Below, piece after piece: positions 1 through 6,801 of a stretch of DNA of 64,000 nucleotides (position 1 is its first letter; each line of letters starts with the position of its first letter). The position numbers and the translations under genes were made by a program. The notes beneath the pieces are model-generated. The model saw nothing but the letters and a program-made list of their open reading frames with translations, was not told the DNA's origin and searched no databases. The stretch spans positions 22,297 through 86,296 of the forward strand of contig CALEDJ010000004.1 in NCBI GenBank assembly GCA_937951485.1, written 5' to 3'. Source of the DNA: an uncultured bacterium (GTDB lineage Bacteria; Hydrogenedentota; Hydrogenedentia; Hydrogenedentales; CAILVY01).

Positions 1-393
1 AATCTGCAACACTTGACGCCAGAAGTACCCTGTCGGCACAAAGGCTGCCGGCAGCGTATGGCGGGGCGCCTTGAAAAACGGGTCCGGCTCCGGGAGCGGC
101 ACCGCCGCGAATTCCTCCGGATCATCGGGAATTCCGTCGTTCCGGACCAGGCGCATTTTCAGTTCTTGCGCTTCTCTGCAATCATATCGCGCCAGGATTC
201 GGTCGCAAAGAACCACCGCCTCGATGGGACGGAACAATTTGGCCAGGCAGTGCGCCCGGGCAAGCATCAGTTGCCGCTGGCGGGGAAAATGACGCTCCAA
301 TTGATTCAGTATCTCCAGGGCCGCCGCATGTTTTCCCTCCAGATAAAGGCGGCCGGCCTCTTTGTACTTTTGTGCGGCTGTGTCGGGATTCAT
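1..393 (-). CDS. TPR-like protein, N-terminal part (runs off left edge)
   Basis: The reverse strand is open from an ATG at 393 to the window edge, 131 codons without a stop. The protein begins MNPDTAAQKYKEAGRLYLEG and continues with an amphipathic helix-turn-helix pattern (KHAAALEIL, LMLARAHCLAKL, IEAVVLCDRIL) like tetratricopeptide repeats. The last part visible, rich in Pro, Phe and charged residues, could be a linker leading to a membrane or further domain beyond the edge. Such proteins are usually scaffolds for protein contacts; no specific role can be given. No neighbour within 185 bp shares an obvious function. The C-terminus and true length are unknown. Confidence 0.6.
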   Translation of the reverse strand, partial: MNPDTAAQKYKEAGRLYLEGKHAAALEILNQLERHFPRQRQLMLARAHCLAKLFRPIEAVVLCDRILARYDCREAQELKMRLVRNDGIPDDPEEFAAVPLPEPDPFFKAPRHTLPAAFVPTGYFWRQVLQI

Positions 394-578
394 CGCGTCC
401 CGTATGCTCCCGTTGCCTTTTCCACGTCACCCAATCTAATTATATCCTGATAACTGGGCGGCGTATTACCCCTCTCTCGCAAACAGCATACGCGATTCCC
501 CATAGTGCAAAGCAAGTTTCGTCGCTTGCAGGTCCGACGGGATATATGCCCCGGCCGCAATCGCTTCGCGGGCGGCGT

Positions 579-1160
579 TCAGGACCGGTAATAATCCGGC
601 TCGTTACCGGCTTTCCACTTGATATTGCAGCCAATGCTGGGTTTCTGGTTCGCCGACACCGGTTTCCCCGCCAGCACCGCATCCAACGCTGCACGCAGGT
701 CCGCGCCCGTCACCGGCTTACCGTTGCCGGGGCGTGCATCATCCAACTGTCCGCGATAGACCAGTTTGCGTTCCCCGTCAAAGAGGAAGAAATCCGGTGT
801 GCAGGCCGCCCGGTAGGCTTTGGCCGTTTCCTGGGTGGCGTCGTACAGATACGGGAACGTATAACCCACGGTCCGCGCCTCCTCCGCCATCTTTTCGGGG
901 CTGTCATCCGGATAATTTGCCACATCATTGGGCATGATGGCCACAATGCCCACCCCCTTTTGCTGGTATTCCCTTGCAATCGCGGCAATTTCGTGCCTCA
1001 CCAGTTTCACGAAGGGACAGTGGTTGCAGATGAACATCACCAGCAACGCCTTTTTCCCATCGAAGTACTTCAGCGAGATGATTTTTCCCGTCGTGTCGGG
1101 CAGTGAAAAATCAGGCGCCGGGGTGCCCAGCGGCAGCATTGTTGACGGCGTCTCTGCCAT
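579..1160 (-). CDS. Thioredoxin-fold redoxin (AhpC/TSA-like)
   Basis: A 193-residue cytoplasmic protein of the peroxiredoxin-like AhpC/TSA or redoxin group. The N-terminus has the family start pattern (GTPAPDFSLPDTTGK), followed by a CNHCPFVK active-site segment with a CxxC pair near residues 45-48. A second conserved stretch, CTPDFFLFD, holds the cis-Pro region near residue 120. Proteins of this kind reduce peroxides or act as general thiol reductants; the substrate cannot be told. No signal peptide is seen. The ATG at 1160 is preceded by AAAGGAGATC, a strong ribosome binding site. The gene seems monocistronic, with 185 bp on one side and a repeat-rich gap on the other. Confidence 0.85.
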   Translation of the reverse strand: MAETPSTMLPLGTPAPDFSLPDTTGKIISLKYFDGKKALLVMFICNHCPFVKLVRHEIAAIAREYQQKGVGIVAIMPNDVANYPDDSPEKMAEEARTVGYTFPYLYDATQETAKAYRAACTPDFFLFDGERKLVYRGQLDDARPGNGKPVTGADLRAALDAVLAGKPVSANQKPSIGCNIKWKAGNEPDYYRS

Positions 1161-1255
1161 AATCGTGATCTCCTTTTGTGATGGGTTTCAGCCCCGATTA
1201 CAGGTAACACTCGGGGGAAAGAGGCAATTCCCGGGAACGCGCGAAGGGTTGAAAC

Positions 1256-1298
1256 GACGGCAAGGACAGCAAGGACGGCAAGGACGCATGGAAGGAAC
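1256..1298. repeat. 9-nt periodic GGAC tract, locus 1 left arm
   Basis: Units GGCAAGGAC, AGCAAGGAC, GGCAAGGAC follow each other exactly 9 nt apart, then decay into GCATGGAAGG. Similar 9-nt tracts occur at 1521-1600, 21776-21903, 39387-39502 and weakly near 54144. Confidence 0.75.
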
Positions 1299-1358
1299 AA
1301 AAGAAGCGACGACGAGAATATGGCTCTGCCTGGCGTTCTTTTTTTAACTTTTCTCCCC

Positions 1359-1384
1359 CGTTACACCGCTCCTGCGATGTAACG
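1359..1384. repeat. Hairpin with CTCCTG core, copy 1
   Basis: CGTTACA (1359-1365) and TGTAACG (1378-1384) are perfect inverted arms around a core CCGCTCCTGCGA that can pair further. The same core, in the opposite sense, appears at 1461-1496 and 27262-27287. Confidence 0.7.
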
Positions 1385-1390
1385 CACCAC

Positions 1391-1410
1391 CGCGACGCTC
1401 CTGCGTCGCG
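1391..1410. repeat. Hairpin with TCCT loop, copy 2
   Basis: A perfect 8-bp stem, CGCGACGC then GCGTCGCG, around the tetraloop TCCT. It sits 6 bp after the previous hairpin and has the same TCCTGCG core. Confidence 0.7.
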
Positions 1411-1460
1411 GGATGCGGCAACGCGTTTCTTTGGATTGCGTTGTTGCCTGGCGCAGAGCA

Positions 1461-1496
1461 CCCCTCGTTGCACCGCAGGAACGGTGCAACGAGGGG
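1461..1496. repeat. Perfect 15-bp-stem hairpin with CAGGAA loop
   Basis: CCCCTCGTTGCACCG (1461-1475) pairs without mismatch with 1482-1496, loop CAGGAA. It resembles a REP-type palindromic unit and could also stop transcription, although no T-run of terminator type follows directly. Confidence 0.75.
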
Positions 1497-1520
1497 ATTT
1501 CACCTGTTTCCCGCATCGTC

Positions 1521-1600
1521 TATGTTGTCCCTTTTTTCCTTGCTGTCCTTGTTGTCCCTGCTGTCCCTTTTGTCCTTTTTGTTTTTTCTGTCCTTTTCCT
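1521..1600. repeat. 9-nt periodic GTCC tract, locus 1 right arm
   Basis: Units CTTGCTGTC, CTTGTTGTC, CCTGCTGTC, CCTTTTGTC run at 9-nt spacing. This is the reverse complement of the GGAC pattern at 1256-1298. It ends about 20 bp from the stop codon of the lipoprotein gene. Confidence 0.7.
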
Positions 1601-1620
1601 GTTCCCGCTCGCGCTTTGCT

Positions 1621-2463
1621 CTATTTCATCGCGTTCAGGTACTCATTGATGCGCTGGAGCCAGGTGCTGCCCAGGGTCAATTTCCGGTCGCCGCGCGGGG
1701 ATGTGGTCGGCGCGATATTCAGGGCGTTTCGCGCCTCCGTCGTCAACGGACGGTAACTGAGTTCATAACTCTTCGCCTTGGCGTCGTCCCGGTTGCGAAC
1801 GGCGAGTAGTTCGCCACGCTTTGCGCGGTTGGCGCGCACAGATTTCAGGAAGTCATGCGGGTCTGTTCCGTATTCATAGAGATAGACCGGACCGTATTCG
1901 CCGGTGCCTACCCCCCCAATGATAAGGTCTGTGCCGGCGCGATAGTCCATCATCGCATCCAGCCAGTCGAAGGGCCAGCCGGCATCATAGTCCCATGCGC
2001 CGAAAACGCGGCCCTCGGAGAATCCGTCATTATAGCCGTCGCTGAATCCGCCGTCGAGGTATTCAATGTGGACATCGTTGGCCAGAAACGACCGCCACCC
2101 TGGCTGAAAAGCCATGTCGTAGCCCTCACTGAAACCGATGGTAAAGGCGTAATCATATGCGACGAAATACCCGTCGTTGTACGCGTACCATACGCCGTCC
2201 CAATAGCCCGCGTCATAGTATGGGAAAGTCACATAGGGAATGCTCCCGCCGCTGTAGTAGATGGGTCCGGCGTCCACCGTGGCCATACTGTCGTCGTAAC
2301 CCTCCCAGTATTTTTCATCCACGGCAAAGCCATCTGCGAATCCCGCGTCATACTCCGCGTCGGGATCAGTCAAATAGGGGGGGCACCCGGTCAATCCGAG
2401 GGTCGCCGCAAGCAGCATTGCCGACACCGCCATGCCGGCTCTCCAGCGTCGTATCGTTTTCAT
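1621..2463 (-). CDS. Lipoprotein with repeated aromatic-Asp-Gly motifs
   Basis: A 280-residue protein with a clear lipoprotein signal: positively charged start, hydrophobic stretch, lipobox LTGC with the acylated Cys near residue 27. The mature part repeats short units in which an aromatic or Asp is followed by Gly and another aromatic (DAGFADGF, EGYDDSM, DAGYWDGV, NDGYFVAYDY, SEGYDMAF, DGGFSDGYNDGF). The C-terminal third is less repetitive and basic. It probably sits in the outer envelope; function unknown. It lies 171 bp downstream of the FecR/DUF6600 gene on the same strand, so the two may work together. The ATG at 2463 has GAAGGAAATG upstream. Confidence 0.75.
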   Translation of the reverse strand: MKTIRRWRAGMAVSAMLLAATLGLTGCPPYLTDPDAEYDAGFADGFAVDEKYWEGYDDSMATVDAGPIYYSGGSIPYVTFPYYDAGYWDGVWYAYNDGYFVAYDYAFTIGFSEGYDMAFQPGWRSFLANDVHIEYLDGGFSDGYNDGFSEGRVFGAWDYDAGWPFDWLDAMMDYRAGTDLIIGGVGTGEYGPVYLYEYGTDPHDFLKSVRANRAKRGELLAVRNRDDAKAKSYELSYRPLTTEARNALNIAPTTSPRGDRKLTLGSTWLQRINEYLNAMK

Positions 2464-2634
2464 TGGTGCATTTCCTTCTGTGTTGGACGCAGCGTCGTGC
2501 CGCGTTGTTTCCCGTAAATACCGACGCGACAGGATATCGCGTCTTCTATAAGCAGCCCATCACTTGGATGTTTTCTCCCGGCTTTATGGCCGTATGTAAG
2601 TTCCTGGAGCGATTTCATGGAAGTCATTCCTGTA

Positions 2635-5103
2635 TTACCGACCCCGAACGGCTCCGCCTGACGCACCACCCCGCACGCTCGGCGCGCTGCGGCCAACCGA
2701 TGGCGCACTGATGGTCGGCGCGCTGCGGCCAACCGATGGCGCACTGATGGTCGGCGCGCTGCGGCCAACCGATGGCGCACTGATGCCTGGCGCGCTGCGG
2801 CCAACCGATGGCGCACTGATGCCTGGCGTGCTGCGGCCAACCGATGGCGCACTGATGCCTGGCGCGCTGCGGCCAACCGATGGCGCATTGATGACTGGTG
2901 TGCCTCGGCTGACTGACGGCGCGCTTTGTCGCACGCTTGGCGCGGGCGCACTGACGCTGGGCGCGCTGTGGGGGTCGCTGGGTGCTGGCGCGCTTTGTCG
3001 TACGCTTGGCGCGGGCGCACTGACGGCGGGCGCCCCGCGCGATGGCGCTGGATTCATGCTCGGCACACTTGGACGGCTGATTGCCGGCGGGCTTGCCGGT
3101 CGCGGGGTTGTCTGCGCCGGGCGTGAAGAAGGAGTCGGCTGATACGCTGCGCCGCGGCCCCGGATGCCCGGGGTGGCCTCAATATCCCGCGAAGTGGGCG
3201 GCACTGTGGTGCGCGGCGCAGGCGAAAACGACCGCCCCTCAGTCGGCGTACCGCGCAAGGACGGCGCCTCGGTTCGCGGGGTGACCGGTGCGCCGCGCTC
3301 CGGGCGGTTTTCCTGCTCCGCAGGGCCTGCAGGCGTCGCCGAACCGCGCGGCTGCGTTTGCGTGCGTATCGTCCCGCCGCCCGCAGCGTCCCCTCTTGTC
3401 GGGGCGGAAGCCGGTGCGCCGCTTGGCTCTGGCATTATCGGGCGCGCTTCCGAAGGAACCGCGCTTCCGCGTTTGGGACGCTCTTCCATTGACGCGCCCG
3501 AACGCGTCGGCGCGTCCGCCGGGGCCGCTCCTGACCGGACGCCGCGGCCCGCATCGCCGCGTGGCGTCGCCTCGCTTGCCGTCATGGTGCGCCGCTCGAT
3601 GCCCGGACCTAACTGCGGGTCGGCGCCCCTGATTTTCGGCGCTGCGCGCAGGGCATCCGCGGTGGTGCTTTCCATGCGCACATTACGAACCTGGGCCATG
3701 CGACCCTGGGGGCTTAAGTCCGTCTTAAGGCCGCGCCCGCCAGTGCTCGCGACATGCGTGAAGCGGTCCCGCCCCAGCGATGATTCCAGCCGCTGCGCGC
3801 GGTGTTGTGCGGTCAGCGCTGTTTCATCCAGCGCAGCGGGGCCGCGAATGGCGCGGGGCGGATTGTAATTCCGGACCCGGTCCGGCGGCAGGGTGTAGGG
3901 GGTCCGCACGCGGTTGGGCGCGTTGATGTTGATGTTGATGTTCCAGATATTCACTTCGTGCGGGCGCTGGCGCACGTATGTGGCAATGACAGGGGTGAGC
4001 GGGTAAACATATGCCGGACCGCGATAGAAGGCGCCGGCGTAAACATAGGAACTTACGCTGATGTCGAACATTACGCCACCCACGGTGAAGACTGCCGAAT
4101 CCCGCACCACGATGGGACGGTGATAAAAGTCCACCGGCGCCCAGATGAAATAGTCGCCGCAGCGGATGGTGGCCGCCCACGCGGGACTCCAGACGGGGTC
4201 ATAAGCCCATATCCAGCCATAGGAGACGTGATAGCGCCACCGGCCATAGTGCGTCGTGATGTAGGAGAAGGGGTAACGGCCCACCCAGACATAGCCCGTG
4301 ACCGGCACGTAACTCCAGTAGCCGTAGCGATAGGGCACATAATCCACCACCACCGTGGGCCGCCAGTAATGGCGATTGTCCACATAGACCCATTCACCGT
4401 AGGGCGCCAAATCCACCACTCCGAGCGTTTGCGGCGCAAAACTCACCGATGTGGGTGCGCTCTTGAACCCTTCGGCCAGCAATTTCGCGCGTTCGCGGTT
4501 CCATACATCAAAGGCGTCCTCCACCGTGCGATCAAAAAACATGGGCGTAGACGGCAGCATCCCCGGATCAACCCAGACCCGCTGCCCGGTATTCACATAC
4601 ACCGCGCCGCCCGCATCGGTTCGCACGATAACCCGGCCCCATCTCACGCTCACGGTCGTTGCGCCCTGGTCCACCACATCCAGCCGCACCGCCGTGTCGC
4701 GTTCCACCTCCACCATGCAGGCCGGCGTCGCGAACACGAAGTCACCGCTGCTGCGGTTCATGCGCTGCACTTGGAATGAGCCATACCAGCCCCGGACCAG
4801 CCCGCTGGGCGGCAGCCCGGCGATTTCCGCCCTGCTTCCGTCCGCCATCCGCAGGAACGTGCCGCCGGAAAACTCGATTTCCGCCGTCCCCCCCTGGTCC
4901 ACCCACAGCGTATCGCCCTGAAGCACCATCGTGTTCAATGGCGCCTGACTCCATTCGGCATCATCCACGCCCCGGATCAGCGTGCCGCCGGCGTCAAAAC
5001 TGACCCGCGCGTGCAACGGATGGTCCGAAGCCCAAGCCAATGGCGCAAGTCCAATCAGAAAAAGCACATAGGCTGTCTTTGCGATGCTGCGTTGCGTGTT
5101 CAT
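2635..5103 (-). CDS. Exported FecR-domain / DUF6600-like protein with repetitive tail
   Basis: About 822 residues. The chosen ATG (5103) is preceded by GGAGGATGTGAGC; an upstream ATG at 5121 gives six more residues but a worse site. A signal peptide ends near AWAS (residue 26). Residues 30-180 look like a FecR domain (DTLWVDQGGTAEIEF, VRWGRVIVRTDAGG, VNTGQRVWVDPG). Residues about 230-370 are rich in Trp and Tyr and match what I know as DUF6600 (YGEWVYVDNRHYWRP, PVTGYVWVGRYPFSY). The C-terminal 350 residues are Pro/Ser/Thr/Arg-rich and end in 12-residue repeats (ISAPSVGRSAPT). Probably a periplasmic or surface protein; FecR folds otherwise act as anti-sigma regulators, but no sigma factor lies nearby. 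Confidence 0.8.
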   Translation of the reverse strand: MNTQRSIAKTAYVLFLIGLAPLAWASDHPLHARVSFDAGGTLIRGVDDAEWSQAPLNTMVLQGDTLWVDQGGTAEIEFSGGTFLRMADGSRAEIAGLPPSGLVRGWYGSFQVQRMNRSSGDFVFATPACMVEVERDTAVRLDVVDQGATTVSVRWGRVIVRTDAGGAVYVNTGQRVWVDPGMLPSTPMFFDRTVEDAFDVWNRERAKLLAEGFKSAPTSVSFAPQTLGVVDLAPYGEWVYVDNRHYWRPTVVVDYVPYRYGYWSYVPVTGYVWVGRYPFSYITTHYGRWRYHVSYGWIWAYDPVWSPAWAATIRCGDYFIWAPVDFYHRPIVVRDSAVFTVGGVMFDISVSSYVYAGAFYRGPAYVYPLTPVIATYVRQRPHEVNIWNINININAPNRVRTPYTLPPDRVRNYNPPRAIRGPAALDETALTAQHRAQRLESSLGRDRFTHVASTGGRGLKTDLSPQGRMAQVRNVRMESTTADALRAAPKIRGADPQLGPGIERRTMTASEATPRGDAGRGVRSGAAPADAPTRSGASMEERPKRGSAVPSEARPIMPEPSGAPASAPTRGDAAGGGTIRTQTQPRGSATPAGPAEQENRPERGAPVTPRTEAPSLRGTPTEGRSFSPAPRTTVPPTSRDIEATPGIRGRGAAYQPTPSSRPAQTTPRPASPPAISRPSVPSMNPAPSRGAPAVSAPAPSVRQSAPAPSDPHSAPSVSAPAPSVRQSAPSVSRGTPVINAPSVGRSAPGISAPSVGRSTPGISAPSVGRSAPGISAPSVGRSAPTISAPSVGRSAPTISAPSVGRSAPSVRGGASGGAVRGR
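2679..2900. repeat. 36-bp in-frame tandem repeat in the DUF6600 gene
   Basis: About six copies of a 36-bp unit starting with TCGGCGCGCTGCGGCC, at 2679, 2715, 2751 and so on, nearly identical. Each encodes 12 residues of the form SVGRSAPxISAP. A degenerate unit follows, and a related pair lies at 2936-2965 and 2997-3025. Confidence 0.85.
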
Positions 5104-5404
5104 GCTCACATCCTCCATCACACAGGCGCTCCAAGTCGTGTGTTCTGCTTACCTTGACGAATTTCCGTGCAGTTGATTCACATCTGAAGGATGGCGGTGC
5201 CTGTGTTTTTTCCTGTTTGTCGCGGCAGTCGCCTTGATGTTCCGGGTCGGCCTTGCCTATAGTCATATCAGAACACGCGGAGACGCCACATGTGCGGCAT
5301 CGGCGCTTTCATCACATGCAGGGCGGTATTGAAAAAGTCGGCCGGTTGCGGAAGGCCGCATCCGGCACGTGCCAACGAATCGCAACCTGGAGAAAGACAC
5401 AATC
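5104..5404. other. Divergent intergenic region
   Basis: About 300 bp between the DUF6600 gene (minus) and the MFS permease gene (plus). No gene is seen. It must hold the start signals for both; one plausible promoter for the permease is listed separately. Confidence 0.5.
5234..5263 (+). promoter_or_regulatory. Possible sigma70-type promoter of the MFS gene
   Basis: TTGATG at 5234-5239 and TATAGT at 5258-5263 with an 18-nt spacer. It would leave a leader of about 135 nt. Fit is moderate, and no other support exists. Confidence 0.3.
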
Positions 5405-6646
5405 ATGGAAATCAGAACGCGCATTGAATTATCCACAATGATGTTTCTGCAGTTCTTCATTTGGGGCGCATGGGCCGTCACCATGGGAACTTATCTCAAC
5501 GCCATCGGCTTCAGAGGGACAGACATCGGCAGCGCCTACAGCACCACGGCGTGGGCGGCGATTGTCTCGCCGTTTTTTGTGGGAATGGTGGCTGATCGCT
5601 TTTTTTCGGCGGAGAAGGTGATGGGCGTCTTGCACTTGTTGGGGGCGGTGTTGATGTACTGGGCTTCGACGATCACGGAACCCGGCAAGTTTTTCTGGGT
5701 GTTGTTGGGCTATGCGCTGTGTTATATGCCCACGCTGGCGCTGGTGAACGCCATCGCATTCCATCAGATGAAAGACCCCGGCAAGGAGTTTCCCGGCATC
5801 CGGGTGCTGGGCACGCTGGGGTGGATCGTCGCCGGGCTGATTATCGGGTTCCTGAAAATCGAGCCGACCGCCATTCCGCTGAAAATTGCGGCAGGGATGT
5901 CGCTCGCGATGGGGGTGTACTCATTTTTCCTGCCCAACACGCCGCCCAAAGGCAAAGGGAAAAAAGTCGCTGTGCGGGATGTATTGGGGTTGGACGCCCT
6001 CGGTCTGATGAAAGATCGCTCTTTTGCGGTCTTCGTGGCGTGTTCCCTGCTCATTTGCATTCCACTCGCTTTCTATTACAACTTCACCAACTTGTTCCTG
6101 AATGAAAGCGGCGTGGCCAATGCCGCAGGAAAAATGACGATGGGCCAGATGTCGGAAGTTGTCTTTATGCTGGTGATGCCTTTCTTCTTCGTCCGTCTCG
6201 GCGTAAAGTATATGCTGCTCTGCGGCATGGTTGCCTGGGCCGCACGATATCTGCTCTTCGCCTTTGGCAATAACGAAGCGCTGGTCTTCATGTTTTACCT
6301 CGGAATTCTCCTGCATGGCATCTGCTACGATTTCTTCTTCGTGGTTGGGCAAATCTACGTGGACCGCGAAGCCCCGGAGGAAATCCGGGCCAATGCGCAG
6401 GGTTTCATCGCCTTGATTACGTATGGCGCGGGCATGGTGGTCGGCGCAAAGGTGTCAGGATTGATGGTGGATTTGTTCGCCGAATACGAATTGGTGGATG
6501 GCGTGGAAAAAGCGGTCGGCCACCAGTGGACGAATATCTGGGTGATTCCCGCAATCATGGCGGGGGTCGTCATTGTGTTTTTTGCATTGCTCTTCCGTGA
6601 CAAGCCGGCCCCGGAAAATGCCGCAGCAACAGCCGAAACGGAGTAA
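5405..6646 (+). CDS. MFS permease, nucleoside:H+ symporter-like
   Basis: 413 residues, about twelve hydrophobic segments, inner membrane. The opening (RIELSTMMFLQFFIWGAWAV, then TMGTYLNA) and the stretch HQMKDPGKEFPGIRVLGT are typical of the nucleoside:H+ symporter family (NupG/XapB, PF03825), also common in PVC-type genomes where the substrate is unproven. The start is taken at ATG 5405, with CTGGAGAAAG upstream; an in-frame ATG at 5369 lacks a site. The C-terminus is cytoplasmic and acidic/Ala-rich. Nothing around it fixes the substrate. The next gene on the same strand, a mechanosensitive channel, starts 155 bp downstream. Confidence 0.8.
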   Translation: MEIRTRIELSTMMFLQFFIWGAWAVTMGTYLNAIGFRGTDIGSAYSTTAWAAIVSPFFVGMVADRFFSAEKVMGVLHLLGAVLMYWASTITEPGKFFWVLLGYALCYMPTLALVNAIAFHQMKDPGKEFPGIRVLGTLGWIVAGLIIGFLKIEPTAIPLKIAAGMSLAMGVYSFFLPNTPPKGKGKKVAVRDVLGLDALGLMKDRSFAVFVACSLLICIPLAFYYNFTNLFLNESGVANAAGKMTMGQMSEVVFMLVMPFFFVRLGVKYMLLCGMVAWAARYLLFAFGNNEALVFMFYLGILLHGICYDFFFVVGQIYVDREAPEEIRANAQGFIALITYGAGMVVGAKVSGLMVDLFAEYELVDGVEKAVGHQWTNIWVIPAIMAGVVIVFFALLFRDKPAPENAAATAETE

Positions 6647-6801
6647 TATAGCGGCGGGGTGGGAAAATCACATCGAATTTCACCATGCTTTGCTATGGAG
6701 ATTTTCGGTCGGGGATGTGGCCCGGTCCCGCCTTCGCCCAAGGCTGCGGCGGACGCGCTGGCGACCGGCCACAACGGAGACGTGCACCGAAAGGCGCTGA
6801 T

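Larger units (their letters stand above)
1161..1620. other. Intergenic gap with inverted GGAC/GTCC tracts and three hairpins
   Basis: No credible gene in 460 bp. From left to right it holds a GGAC-type 9-nt tract (1256-1298), three hairpins (1359-1384, 1391-1410, 1461-1496) and a GTCC-type tract (1521-1600). The two tracts are reverse-complement-like, so the whole block could fold back on itself. Reading frames across it give only low-complexity Cys/Pro/Leu or Arg strings. Confidence 0.7.

Noticed and set aside
1436-1809. Cys/Pro-rich small protein, metallothionein-like
   Set aside because: The text comes from the 9-nt GTCC tract read in frame, in more than one frame, without a start site.
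2679-2900. CRISPR-like array
   Set aside because: The 36-bp units are contiguous without spacers and stay in frame inside a gene.
6685-6801. Longer N-terminus of the mechanosensitive channel
   Set aside because: It would add 39 residues before a clear signal peptide that starts at the GTG 6802.
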